Source: Scytonema hofmannii PCC 7110
Lineage (GTDB): Bacteria > Cyanobacteriota > Cyanobacteriia > Cyanobacteriales > Nostocaceae
Length of the DNA: 64,000 nt
Assembly: GCF_000346485.2 (NCBI RefSeq)
Contig: NZ_KQ976354.1
Location: 1,365,719 to 1,429,718 of the forward strand
Direction of reading: 5' to 3'
Below the pieces are notes generated by a model. That model was not told the origin of the DNA and made no database searches. It saw nothing but the letters and a program-made list of their open reading frames with translations. Below, piece after piece: positions 44,352 through 53,781 of this stretch (its first letter is position 1; the number at the start of each line of letters is the position of its first letter). The translations under genes were made by a program, and so were the position numbers.

Positions 44352-44808
44352 TCATCATTACCAACCACTAGAAGGTGATTGCGGAAAAATAAGGAGAAAG
44401 CGTACTATGAGCTACGTTATACAGGCGATCGCTTCGCTACAGCATAGCGGCAGATCGCATCAGCTACGAGCGAGCATAACTTGAACCTATCCTACAGCAA
44501 CAGCAAAGACGAGTAGGAGAGTTACCAGAATTCGTGCTTAACGCTCTTTCATCACTAAGCGGTAATAACCAGTTTTCGATATCTTACCTTCGCGCTCTTT
44601 GCGTCTTTGTGGTTAAAAAATATTTTTGAATCGCGTTCGCGTAGCGTGTCCGTAAGGACATAAACACGAGAGCACGAAGAAGATACTCGTTTGAACTTCC
44701 GTTAATGTTTCAATATGTGGCAAATCCCGGTCAAGCAGAGAGATGGGTTGATGAATGGGTAGAAGGTCAACTAGTAATTTACAACATTAAAAGCAGAAAG
44801 CCCACAAA
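44352..44808. other. Repeat-rich spacer with a gene fragment
   Basis: It contains palindromic dispersed sequence, including 44638-44661, a reverse copy of 11178-11201. A minor coding remnant at about 44700-44812 reads LMFQYVANPGQAERWVDEWV with EGQLVIYNIKSRKPTN. That fragment's stop lies in the palindrome starting at 44809, so it may have been cut by insertion of the TnpB element. Confidence 0.45.
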
Positions 44809-44899
44809 TTAGAGACACGAAGCGTGGTGTAGTGTCTCTAATGTCCTTCAGGTGTGGGACGCGAATAATGCGGGAGGCACAGCCACACCGCATTTTCGC

Positions 44900-45064
44900 T
44901 CATGAATGCGTAGCACCTTTAGGTGCAGTGAATCTTGGTTCGGGCATGATATCAATCATATCTTCTATTAGTCGGGTCATAGATACTTCCCGCTCTTCTG
45001 CTAATAACTTTAGCTTATTAAATCTTTTTGGGGTTGTGCGAATTCTAATATATTCTGTCTTCAT
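44900..45064 (-). CDS. Ribbon-helix-helix regulator divergent from tnpB
   Basis: 54 residues (MKTEYIRIRTTPKRFNKLKL then LAEEREVSMTRLIEDMIDIM), a compact RHH fold with a short tail. It is divergent from tnpB by 69 bp. A perfect inverted repeat, CTGTGTTA/TAACACAG (45087-45111), lies between them. The gene is likely real despite its size: strand composition, fold and operator agree. It probably represses its own gene and tnpB, limiting nuclease expression. Confidence 0.7.
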   Translation of the reverse strand: MKTEYIRIRTTPKRFNKLKLLAEEREVSMTRLIEDMIDIMPEPRFTAPKGATHS

Positions 45065-45086
45065 TTTGTATCCTAATTGTTTCCTA

Positions 45087-45111
45087 CTGTGTTAGTATAA
45101 CAATAACACAG
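45087..45111. promoter_or_regulatory. Operator in the divergent RHH/tnpB promoter region
   Basis: CTGTGTTA (45087-45094) and TAACACAG (45104-45111) are perfect 8-bp arms with a 9-nt spacer containing AGTATAA (a -10-like box). A full-length Shine-Dalgarno, AAGGAGGTGA, follows at 45117-45126 before the tnpB ATG at 45134. Confidence 0.65.
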
Positions 45112-45133
45112 AAAACAAGGAGGTGATACCGCA

Positions 45134-45882
45134 ATGTTGGTTTTAGAATACAAAGCAGTTGTTGATAACAAAGAACAACGTGACGCTATTGAAGATGCGA
45201 TTAGGACAACTCAATTTATCCGAAATAAAGCGCTTCGATTTTGGCTGGATAGCCCTCGTGAAGCAAATATCAACAAAAGGTCTTTAAGCACTATTTCAAC
45301 CACATTGCGGAAAGAATATAGTTTTGTTGAAGAGTTGAACTCAATGGCTTGTCAGGCTGCTACAGAAAGGGCTTGGGCTGCTATTTCTCGGTTCTACGAG
45401 AATTGCAAGATTGGAAAACCAGGCAAGAAAGGATTCCCAAAGTTCCAACACGATAACCGTTCAGTGGAGTACAAAACCTCTGGATGGTCATTGCACCCAA
45501 CAAAAAGACGCATCACATTTACAGACAAAAAAGGTATTGGTGAAGTTAAATTGTTGGGTAAATGGGACATTCACAAGCATCCTGCTGAGTCCATCAAACG
45601 AGTTAGAATTGTTCGGCGTGCTGATGGGTACTATGTTCAATTTTGTTTAAAGCTTGATGTTGAGCAAGAAAAAAGAATGGGTGATGGCGAGATTGGAATT
45701 GACGTAGGGATTGAGTATTTCTACTCTGATTCCAACGGACATCACGAAGAAAACCCCAAGTTTGCTAAAAAGGCTGAAAAGTCAATCAAGCACGCTCAAC
45801 GAAGGATATACCGTAAAAAGAAAGGTAGTTCCAACAGACGGAAAGCAAGACAAAGATATGCTCGGAAGCATTTAAAAGTAAG
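45134..45882 (+). CDS. tnpB: TnpB RNA-guided nuclease, 5' exon
   Basis: About 250 codons up to the intron. The N-terminal helical recognition part (QFIRNKALRFWLDSPREANI) and WED-like strands (KKGFPKFQHDNRSVEYKTSG) are present. RuvC-I GEIGIDVGIEYFYSDSNG carries the catalytic Asp. The exon ends ARKHLKV plus two bases of the next codon (AG). Joining base 45882 to 48038 gives K-V-S-R-Q-R-Q-E-H-A, restoring the normal TnpB sequence. Without splicing, translation ends at 45961 with 26 intron-encoded residues. Confidence 0.85.
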
Positions 45883-48037
45883 GTGCGATTCGTTGTGGAT
45901 GAATCACGGTAATCAGTCCGTAAATAACTCCACCAACCCGGCAGCAGATTACTGCCAATAAAGGTTGAACTCTCGGTCTGATGTGGGTGAAAGTCCCACC
46001 TACCAGACTCAGGTATGACTCCCTATCTGTCCACGCCGACCGGACTCGGTTTTCGGAGAGCGAAGCTGGAAACAGGGCACAATCAGACGTTCGTTGTGGA
46101 ATGACACTGGCGCTAATGGGGGGTTTCTATGGTGAAACAGAGCCTGGAAAAGCAACCCATTAAAAAGCAGGGCACAACACCAAAACCCTGACTTCACTGG
46201 AGCTAATTCCTGCCGCATCTCTTACTAATAGCGGCGAGAGTCTAAGGAATCCAGTGGTTGAAATGGCTACACCTAAAGAAACTAACAATCTTACCGAGGG
46301 AACGAATAAAAACGAAACGAAGGTCAAGGGCGAGGTCGAACCCCTTGTAGGCTGGACGAGCAGATGAATTCTTTCGATTCGGGTAGGACGCGGCGTAATT
46401 GCTGCGAGGTGTTCAGAAAACACGATTTGGAGTTAGCGCATGATTAGACACAGTAGCAATACTAGTGAATCCTGGAAAACGTTACCGTGGAAGAAATTCC
46501 GCCAAAACTTATTCCGCCTACAAAGAAGAGTGTTTAAAGCTGTTCAAGTTGGAGACTACCGGAAAGCGAAGTCCCTTCAAAAGCTGATTCTGAAATCCAC
46601 CGGAGCGCGATTACTGGCTGTACGTCAAGTATCACAGCTAAATGCTGGGAAAAAGACCCCAGGAATCGATGGTATAGCCAAGCTCACGTTCGAGCAACGC
46701 TTTGAACTGAGTGACGAGCTATTACGCCATGGCAGAAAATGGCAACACCTTGGACTGCGCGAAATTCCTCTCCCTAAAAAGGACGGGAAAATCAGGATTC
46801 TTAAAGTTCCCACAATGAGCGACCGCGCTTGGCAATGTCTGGTGAAATATGCCTTAGAACCAGCACACGAAGCCACCTTCCACGCCAGGAGTTACGGATT
46901 CAGGACAGGGCGGTCGGCACACGACGCACAAAAACACCTGTTCGATAACCTAAACTCTAGGGTAAATGGAAAGGAAAAACGAGTCATCGAACTTGACATC
47001 GAAAAGTGCTTCGACAGGATAAGCCACTCAACAATAATGGACAGACTCATCGCTCCCGCGAGCATAAAGCAAGGAATCTTCCGATGTTTAAAAGCAGGAG
47101 TCAACCCAGAATTCCCGGAACAAGGAACGCCGCAAGGCGGGGTGGTAAGTCCCTTATTAGCTAACATTGCACTCAACGGGATAGAGGAAATACATCAATC
47201 GGTACGATATGCCGATGACATGATTATAATCCTCAAACCTGAAGACAACGCACAAGAAATACTTGACCTCATCAGCCGATTTCTCGCAGAAAGGGGAATG
47301 AATATCAGTGAAAAGAAAACCAAGCTAACCGCTACGACAGATGGCTTTGATTTTCTCGGTTGGCACATAAACGTGCAAGCCAACGGAAAGTTTAGGTGTG
47401 TCCCTTCAGTGGATAACTTCAAAACATTCCGTAAGAAAGTCAAATACATTGCCAACAACGCGAACTATGGTGCCACGATAAAGGCTATGAAACTAGCCCC
47501 CGTGGTTAGAGGCTGGAGGAACTACCACCGTTTCTGTAAGATGGATGGGTCACGATTCTCGTTATACCACATCGAAAGCAGAGCAATTAAGGTGTTCAAC
47601 AAGGAAACCAAGCTCAACCGCGAAACTAGCAAGAAATTGCTAGATAAAGCGTTCCCAAAGGTTCCTTACTCCGAAAATAAACACGTCAAAGTCAGAGGTG
47701 AGAAATCACCATTCGATGGCGACATCGCCTACTGGAGCGAACGAAACAGCAAACTCTACTTCGGCAAAACCTCTAAAGCATTAAAACGTCAAAACCATAC
47801 TTGTGGATACTGCGGCTTAAAGATGCTCAGTGATGAGAAGGTACACCTGCATCATGTAGATGGTGACCATAACAATTGGAAAGTAAATAACCTTCTAGCG
47901 GTTCACGAAAGCTGTCACGATTATATCCACATGAGCACAGCACAAAGCTAAGAACATCGGGAGCCGGATGCACCCAAAGGCGCACGTCCGGTTCTAATAG
48001 AGAGGTGCGCGGGATAATACCCGCCATCGACTCTACC
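45883..48037 (+). mobile_element. Group II intron within tnpB
   Basis: It starts with the canonical GTGCG (45883-45887). Domain I-type sequence follows (GGTGAAAGTCCCACCTACCA region near 45987). It encodes a maturase (46440-47951). Domain V is GAGCCGGATGCACCCAAAGG continuing to 47994, with the AGC triad. Domain VI follows at about 48000-48037 with a likely branch A in CCATCGAC. The intron is in the sense orientation of tnpB. The 3' end could be 48037 or 48040; both keep phase. Confidence 0.85.
46440..47951 (+). CDS. ltrA: Group II intron-encoded reverse transcriptase/maturase with HNH endonuclease
   Basis: 503 residues. The reverse-transcriptase core includes TPGIDGIAKLTFEQRF (RT1), SYGFRTGRSAHDA, IELDIEKCFDRISH, GTPQGGVVSPLLANIALNGI and the catalytic SVRYADDMII. 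The maturase X region follows (about 320-400, VVRGWRNYHRFC). The C-terminal HNH domain has CGYCG, HLHHVDGDHNNW and HESCHDYIH. All catalytic motifs are intact, so the intron may be splicing- and mobility-competent. Confidence 0.9.
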   Translation: MIRHSSNTSESWKTLPWKKFRQNLFRLQRRVFKAVQVGDYRKAKSLQKLILKSTGARLLAVRQVSQLNAGKKTPGIDGIAKLTFEQRFELSDELLRHGRKWQHLGLREIPLPKKDGKIRILKVPTMSDRAWQCLVKYALEPAHEATFHARSYGFRTGRSAHDAQKHLFDNLNSRVNGKEKRVIELDIEKCFDRISHSTIMDRLIAPASIKQGIFRCLKAGVNPEFPEQGTPQGGVVSPLLANIALNGIEEIHQSVRYADDMIIILKPEDNAQEILDLISRFLAERGMNISEKKTKLTATTDGFDFLGWHINVQANGKFRCVPSVDNFKTFRKKVKYIANNANYGATIKAMKLAPVVRGWRNYHRFCKMDGSRFSLYHIESRAIKVFNKETKLNRETSKKLLDKAFPKVPYSENKHVKVRGEKSPFDGDIAYWSERNSKLYFGKTSKALKRQNHTCGYCGLKMLSDEKVHLHHVDGDHNNWKVNNLLAVHESCHDYIHMSTAQS

Positions 48038-48506
48038 TAGGCAACGCCAAGAACACGCTAAGAGAATAGCGCGTGGTATATGCAACGCTAACGCTTTTGT
48101 CGCCTACGAAGACTTAAATATTAAAGGCATGGTAAAGAATCATTGTCTTGCCAAATCTATCAACGATGTAAGTTGGTATTTGTTTCGTTGTTGGATTGAA
48201 TATTTTGCTCTCAAGTTTAATGTAGAGGTGTCCGGTGTTCATCCACAATATACATCTCAAAAATGCAGTAACTGTGGTGAAACTGTGAAGAAATCTTTGT
48301 CAGTTCGTACCCATGTCTGCCAGTGTGGATGCGTATTGCAAAGGGATGTCAATGCGGCAATTAATATATTAAACCGAGCTAAATCTAGGGATGGGCAGTC
48401 CCGAAGTAACGCTTCAGGACTAGCAACCTCTACTCTGCTTGGCGAAAGCCTGGTTGAGCAAGTGGCTAGGACGAATGAAGAATCACACGCGCTTTTAGCC
48501 GTGTGA
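48038..48506 (+). CDS. tnpB: TnpB RNA-guided nuclease, 3' exon
   Basis: It continues tnpB in phase: RQRQEHAKRIARGICNANAF, RuvC-II AYEDLNIKGMVKN (catalytic Glu), and the zinc finger CSNCGETVKKSLSVRTHVCQ then CGC. RuvC-III is QRDVNAAINIL (catalytic Asp). The C-terminal tail overlaps the putative guide-RNA scaffold. Together with the 5' exon this gives about 405 residues, normal for TnpB, with the full RuvC triad and zinc ribbon. Confidence 0.85.
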
Positions 48507-48509
48507 GTG
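48390..48509 (+). ncRNA. Putative omega/reRNA scaffold at the tnpB 3' end
   Basis: TnpB guide RNAs overlap the 3' end of tnpB and end at the element border. Here stems GGGCAGTCCC (about 48391-48400) and CACACG-CGTGTG (48484-48489/48500-48505) occupy that position. The guide would start near 48510, in the last codons of the ABC gene. Ends are estimates. Confidence 0.45.
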
Positions 48510-51464
48510 TCAAAACCTTTGCCTTGCCATAAGTTGAGCAAACAGACCCTGCTGATTGGCCAATTGCTGAAAACTACCGTGCTGCAAAACACGACCACCG
48601 TGAAGTACATAAATACAGTCAGCGTTGCGTATTGTACTCAGTCGGTGAGCAATAACAATTCTCGTCACATTAAGTCTATCCAAACTTTCACTAACAATTG
48701 CCTGTGTTTTGTTATCCAAAGCACTCGTAGCTTCATCAAACAGTAAAACTCTAGGTTTTAACACCAACGCTTTCGCAATTAACAAGCGCTGTCGCTGTCC
48801 ACCAGAAAGATTACCACCTCCCTCACTAATAACAGTATGCATCCCCATTGGCATAGCTTCAATATCTTCAGCAAATCCCGCCATATAAGCAGCTTCCCAT
48901 GCTTCATCCATTGATACCTGAGTACTACCAGCAATATTCTCAAAAATAGAAGCTGACATTAATCGACTATTTTGCAGTACAACACCCAACTGTCGGCGCA
49001 CCGCACTGACATCAAGCCCTGCTAAATCCTGACCATCATAATAAATACCGCCAGATTCCGGAGCGTCAAACCCCAATAACAACCGCAATAAAGTTGATTT
49101 GCCACTTCCAGAAGTCCCCACCAACGCAATAAACTCCCCCGGTTCCGCCCGCAGACTGACATCATTCAACGTTGGAGGTCCATCATTTCTATAACGGAAA
49201 ATGACATGATCTACAACTATCCTACCTGATAATCTACCCGGATCTGCCTTAGTAGAATTCACTTCCGGTTCGGCTGTTAAAATTGGCTGCACCCGCTTCC
49301 ATAAAGGTACAACTTCTAAAACATCCACAACCGTTGTACTCAAACTTGTTGCACCTGCAATGAATATGCCAAAAGCAGCGTTAAATGCCAAGAATGTCCC
49401 TGTAGAAAGCCCCCCTTGCAACTGAGATTGCTGTAATGAAGTTGCAGCAAACCAAAAAAGTACACATGATGTCAGCGTAGGCATAAACTTATTAATTGCA
49501 AGGAGATTATCTTCAAGAGCTTGGGAACTCAGCACTAGTTTAAGTTGACGGGTATACTCCCTACCCCAATAGCCAAAAGCACGTGTCTCAGCCCCAGCAA
49601 CTCGAAGTTTGGCTACTCCATTGATTAACTGTACCATGATGCCAAAGAGATTTCCTTCCATCTCAAGTAGGGGACGAATTTTCCGCAGGGTAAGAACGCC
49701 AAAGACAATGGTGATGCCAACATTGACAAAAGCAACAACAGTCGCGACCAGGGCGAGTGTTGCACTATAGTAGAAAAGCAGTCCCAGATTCAATAAGGAG
49801 AACAAACTGCTGAACAGAGTTTTGAGTACCGTACTACTTAATTTTTGGTGAACTTCACTAATAGCTTGCACCCTGCTTTCTAAGTCACCGACTGAGTACT
49901 GACGAAAAAAGGACGCTTTGAGTTTTAACAGCCTGTCCCACACTGCAGCTTGGGTGGAAGTATCCGCATAGGTTTCCAACCTCATAATTGTCAGCCCTTG
50001 GGTGAGTTGGAAGAGGGCTTCCCCAATAGTCGCTGCGGAAAGTCCCAAAGCTATTTGCAACAGTAACCCTCGGTTAGCATCTGGAATGGCGTTGTCGATG
50101 AGGATAGCAGTCGCTTGGGGTACGAGCATCCCTAACAGGGCTACCACAACTCCTATGACCAGAATAAATGCTAGTTCCTTGAGGTGACCCCGCATGGCAA
50201 AGAACAGCAGATCCAATGTTGTGAGTATTTTATCGGGTAAGGGTCGATAAAATACGTAACCGATGGTTGTGAGAGTTGCTGCACTTTTTGCATCAACTGG
50301 AGTACGTGTCCTATTGAGTGGATGGAAAATTTCGTAGCGATCGCCAGAAATAGGTAACAGTGCAACCGGGCATTGCTCTTCTACAGTGTAGCCCAGCATG
50401 GGACCGCCATTTTGTTTCCACCATTTGTCTGTGAGTTGGATGCGACGTATCCGAATCTGGGAAGCTCGCGCGATACTCCGAAGGAGTCGCTCCGCGAACG
50501 CTTCCAGGGGATCTTGAACCCGTTCCAAGTCTTCCGACTGAGATGGAGGACGAATTGTAATTTCCATAGCACGCCCTACAGCACCAGCAGCAATCAGAAG
50601 CGCCTCTTCTAGATCGGCTTCTGGTGTCGCGGTTGGGAAGAGGGCTGTTTTTCCTTGTTTTAGAACTCCAGCCAGTTCTTTTAACGTTTCATTCATCACC
50701 TGACGATTCAGGCGCTTTTTTTCCTCAGACTTGAGTAATTCTTGCTGTATCTCTCGTTGCTGCAGCAGTTGAATACCGTGGAGGAAATAACTTATGAAGT
50801 CAGCTAAACACTCTAGCAAAACATCTGTATCTTGAATATCTCTGGTACGATAATACTCAAGTTCAACCATTTGTTCTGCTGCTTGCAACCACATACCACT
50901 CACAAATGGGAGCATACCAGACGAAGGCTCCTGCTTCAGTTCCGCAAATCCCATCCATTTGGCACATCCTCTGCGAATTCGTACCCAGTATACACTACCA
51001 GGTTGGGGGGAGAATAATTCGCCATTACCAAAGGAAAAGAATTGAATTCCCGGCTCTAATACGTTATACGTTGGAATAGAAACATCAGCAAGTGCCGAAC
51101 TCAGTTGATGAATCCAGCGTTCTAGCATCAAAACAGCAGAGCTTTCTTTTACAGTCAGCAAATAATTAAACTCCGCCCTAGTCACCCTAACGATCTCTGC
51201 TGGCTCAAGTGACACGGCTATGATTTGCTGCTGCTCCTGGTCTGGCTTTGGTGGAACTGAAAACATCGCTTCTCCAGGTCCAATACTCAAGAGATAGCGA
51301 CGCTGACCCTGTGGGAGACCGCGAGAGACAGTAATGGCAAACAGTGCAAAAGAACCAGATTGCACAACCCAAACAGTTTGGGTATCGCTCAGAAGTAGGG
51401 GTTCATTGCCATTAAACCGATACAGGTCTTGCTGCAAGCCTTGGACTTTAGTGTAAGAATTCAT
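48510..51464 (-). CDS. NHLP/NHLM-type peptide export ABC transporter, permease/ATPase subunit
   Basis: 984 residues. The N-terminal 400 residues contain a cyclic-nucleotide-fold-like segment (YLLSIGPGEAMFSVPPKP) without peptidase motif. The TM domain (about 430-690) follows. The ATPase has Walker A GTSGSGKSTLL, signature LSGGQRQRLLIAKAL, Walker B VLLFDEATSALD and H-loop IAHRLSTI. Eight residues (FAERLLRS, near 50480-50505) appear to be an in-frame insertion of a palindromic repeat. It starts 3 bp after the C39 subunit. The last codons adjoin the TnpB element but the protein end (LMARQRF) looks complete. Confidence 0.85.
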   Translation of the reverse strand: MNSYTKVQGLQQDLYRFNGNEPLLLSDTQTVWVVQSGSFALFAITVSRGLPQGQRRYLLSIGPGEAMFSVPPKPDQEQQQIIAVSLEPAEIVRVTRAEFNYLLTVKESSAVLMLERWIHQLSSALADVSIPTYNVLEPGIQFFSFGNGELFSPQPGSVYWVRIRRGCAKWMGFAELKQEPSSGMLPFVSGMWLQAAEQMVELEYYRTRDIQDTDVLLECLADFISYFLHGIQLLQQREIQQELLKSEEKKRLNRQVMNETLKELAGVLKQGKTALFPTATPEADLEEALLIAAGAVGRAMEITIRPPSQSEDLERVQDPLEAFAERLLRSIARASQIRIRRIQLTDKWWKQNGGPMLGYTVEEQCPVALLPISGDRYEIFHPLNRTRTPVDAKSAATLTTIGYVFYRPLPDKILTTLDLLFFAMRGHLKELAFILVIGVVVALLGMLVPQATAILIDNAIPDANRGLLLQIALGLSAATIGEALFQLTQGLTIMRLETYADTSTQAAVWDRLLKLKASFFRQYSVGDLESRVQAISEVHQKLSSTVLKTLFSSLFSLLNLGLLFYYSATLALVATVVAFVNVGITIVFGVLTLRKIRPLLEMEGNLFGIMVQLINGVAKLRVAGAETRAFGYWGREYTRQLKLVLSSQALEDNLLAINKFMPTLTSCVLFWFAATSLQQSQLQGGLSTGTFLAFNAAFGIFIAGATSLSTTVVDVLEVVPLWKRVQPILTAEPEVNSTKADPGRLSGRIVVDHVIFRYRNDGPPTLNDVSLRAEPGEFIALVGTSGSGKSTLLRLLLGFDAPESGGIYYDGQDLAGLDVSAVRRQLGVVLQNSRLMSASIFENIAGSTQVSMDEAWEAAYMAGFAEDIEAMPMGMHTVISEGGGNLSGGQRQRLLIAKALVLKPRVLLFDEATSALDNKTQAIVSESLDRLNVTRIVIAHRLSTIRNADCIYVLHGGRVLQHGSFQQLANQQGLFAQLMARQRF

Positions 51465-51467
51465 ACA

Positions 51468-53780
51468 TTACCCCTCCTCTAGGGCGTCTCCCTCGCTGCG
51501 GATCAATTCTAAGTAGAGACCCTCAGCTTTTTGTAATTCTTGATGAGTCCCCCGTTGTACCACCTTTCCCCTTTCTAAGACAATAATCTCATCACAATCT
51601 CGGATGGTGCTTAACCTATGTGCCACAATAACGCAAGTACATCCTCTCTGGCGTATCTTTTGGTCGATAATTTTTTCTGTCTCAGTGTCAAGAGCACTAG
51701 TCGCTTCATCCATAACACAAATGGAGGGGTTGTTGACCAAAGCACGAGCAATTTCCAAGCGCTGTCTTTGACCGCCACTCAAATTAGCACCACCTTCTAA
51801 TAGTTGACTGTTATACCCGCCAGGTAAGGAAAGAATTACGTCGTGTATGGCTGCATGTTCGCACGCCCGTACCAACTGAATCTCGCGTATTGTGCTATCC
51901 CAAAGAGTTAAGTTGTCCTTAACAGTGCCAGCAAATAGTAGAATATCCTGATCTATAAAGGAGAGAGAATTGATCAGAACGTGACGCGGAATTCGAGACC
52001 TAGGTTGAGCGTCGAAGAGAATTTCTCCTTCCCAAGGTTCATACAGCCCGCATATCAGTTTGGCGATCGTAGACTTACCGGAACCACTACCTCCTACTAG
52101 GGCGACTCGCTTTCCTGGTTTCACCGAAAGACTGAAGTTTTCAATCAACGGAGGTGCAACTCGGCTGTAACCAAATGTAACGTTTTGCAATTGGATGTAA
52201 CCTTGTAGTCTAGGGAGTGGGGGATTTTGGATTTTGGATTTTGGATTTTGGATTGGAGATTGAATATTGGGGATTGAGTATTTGTTATCACCTCTGCTCC
52301 CCTGCTCCCCTGCTCCCCTGCTTCCCACTCCCCCTTGTCCCCCCTCTGCTTCGTCTACTTTCAAATCCACAGGATTGCACAAAACATCATCTAGACGATT
52401 GATACTCCCCTCCATTTCTTGAAGTTCGCTTCCGAGGTTAACGAGATTATTGATAGGTTCCATAAAACCAGACATCAGGCTTTGAAACGCTACCAACATC
52501 CCAATGGTAATATCACCGTTCATCACTCGGATACCACCTATGACCAAAACCAGCATTGTTGTGATGTCAGATAGGAAGTTGGGTACAGTTCCTAGAAACT
52601 GGTTGCTCTCTTCCATTGTTTGCTGGGCATTAACTGCTTTGGCATAGTAACCCGACCATCGGGAGAAAAAATCTGATTCTAACCCGGATGCCTTTAATGT
52701 TTCCATGCTTTGGAGACCGGAAATAGATACTCCGGTAACTTTTCCCTGCTCCTGCATCAATCTCATGTTAGCATCTGTACGTCGCCGAGAGACTAACTGC
52801 AAAGTCAGGAGGTTGACGATCGCAAAGAAAATCCCAATCGCTGTCAGTACCGCGTCATACTGCAACATGATTAAAGCATAAAAAATCACCATGACTGCGG
52901 CAATTGCTGAAGTCGTCAATCTTCCTGAAAGGATATCTGCCAAGTCATCATTGAGGCGGATACGGCTGCTGATTTCACCTGCAAAACGTTGAGCATAAAA
53001 GCTCACAGGCAAACGTAAGATATGCCATACAAATTGGCTGGACATTCCCACAGAGAGCTTCACCTTCATTCGGCGCAGGAACTGCAACTGTAGCATTGTT
53101 AACAATGCATTTAAACCACCAGTGAGTAGCATCCCTAACAGCAGAGGGCGCAGCCAGTCTTGTCGATTTTGAATTAAGATATTATCTACAAATACCTGAG
53201 TAAATACTGGTATTGCCAAACCGGGTAGTACCAGTAAAAATCCTGCTACAATACAATAAATAAGCACCCCTGTAGAACCTTGTAACCGCTTCCACAAAGC
53301 TTGGATAACACTAGGTTTGCTACCACCTTTGGTAAAATCTGGTCCGGGCTGAAAAACTAACACGACGCCCGTGTATGCTTCATCAAATTCTCTCACGGAA
53401 ACGGTTCGCGGTCCGGAGGCTGGGTCGTTTAAATAAATCTGCTCCTTGCTGAATCCCTCGACAACCAGAAAATGGTTAAAATTCCAAAACACGATGTAGG
53501 GACATTCTAACTGGCGCAGGGCATTTAATTCCTTAACTTTTAGACCTTTTCCCACAAGCCCGTAATTTTTAGCAGCTTTGAGGATGTTGGTAGCTTTACT
53601 TCCATCTCGAGATATGCCACATACTTGGCGAAGTTCTGCTAGTGGTACAATCCGACCGTAGTAACCCAAAATGATACCTAGAGCAGCAGCACCGCATTCT
53701 ACTGCTTCCATTTGTATTAGAGTGGGAGTATGGCGTCGGTTATTGTGACCTCCGAATAGAACTTGCAGGTTTTGCAACAT
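51468..53780 (-). CDS. NHLP/NHLM-type ABC transporter with C39 leader peptidase
   Basis: 770 residues. The N-terminal C39 peptidase has Cys in QMEAVECGAAALG, His in FWNFNHFLVVEG and Asp in LNDPASG; such domains cut double-glycine leaders. The TM domain is at about 170-450. The ATPase has GGSGSGKSTIAKL, LSGGQRQRLEIARAL, CVMDEATSALD and VAHRLSTI. A linker of about 40 residues between TM and ATPase parts (EGGQGGVGSRGAGEQGSRGD and following) is encoded by tandem short repeats (52208-52340) inserted in frame. It lies 1 bp after the HlyD-like gene. Confidence 0.85.
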   Translation of the reverse strand: MLQNLQVLFGGHNNRRHTPTLIQMEAVECGAAALGIILGYYGRIVPLAELRQVCGISRDGSKATNILKAAKNYGLVGKGLKVKELNALRQLECPYIVFWNFNHFLVVEGFSKEQIYLNDPASGPRTVSVREFDEAYTGVVLVFQPGPDFTKGGSKPSVIQALWKRLQGSTGVLIYCIVAGFLLVLPGLAIPVFTQVFVDNILIQNRQDWLRPLLLGMLLTGGLNALLTMLQLQFLRRMKVKLSVGMSSQFVWHILRLPVSFYAQRFAGEISSRIRLNDDLADILSGRLTTSAIAAVMVIFYALIMLQYDAVLTAIGIFFAIVNLLTLQLVSRRRTDANMRLMQEQGKVTGVSISGLQSMETLKASGLESDFFSRWSGYYAKAVNAQQTMEESNQFLGTVPNFLSDITTMLVLVIGGIRVMNGDITIGMLVAFQSLMSGFMEPINNLVNLGSELQEMEGSINRLDDVLCNPVDLKVDEAEGGQGGVGSRGAGEQGSRGDNKYSIPNIQSPIQNPKSKIQNPPLPRLQGYIQLQNVTFGYSRVAPPLIENFSLSVKPGKRVALVGGSGSGKSTIAKLICGLYEPWEGEILFDAQPRSRIPRHVLINSLSFIDQDILLFAGTVKDNLTLWDSTIREIQLVRACEHAAIHDVILSLPGGYNSQLLEGGANLSGGQRQRLEIARALVNNPSICVMDEATSALDTETEKIIDQKIRQRGCTCVIVAHRLSTIRDCDEIIVLERGKVVQRGTHQELQKAEGLYLELIRSEGDALEEG
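52208..52340. repeat. Short tandem repeats inside the C39 transporter gene
   Basis: Heptamers GGATTTT repeated from about 52222 and CCCTGCT repeated from about 52295, like the STRR families of heterocystous cyanobacteria. They lie in the linker between the membrane and ATPase domains. Confidence 0.75.
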
Positions 53781-53781
53781 A

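Larger units (their letters stand above)
44809..48509 (+). mobile_element. TnpB element (IS200/IS605-superfamily type, no tnpA) carrying a group II intron
   Basis: The left end has a perfect 10-bp inverted repeat, TTAGAGACAC (44809-44818) and GTGTCTCTAA (44832-44841), then an RHH gene and tnpB. The right end has the hairpin CACACG-GC...GC-CGTGTG (48484-48505) overlapping the tnpB stop, as in the 3' guide-RNA scaffold of TnpB elements. No transposase is present. Right of it lies the 3' end of an NHLP-type ABC gene. Exact ends are inferred. Confidence 0.6.

Noticed and set aside
44832-45095. Plus-strand 87-codon ORF before tnpB
   Set aside because: The opposite strand encodes a convincing RHH protein with an operator; the plus frame is its shadow.
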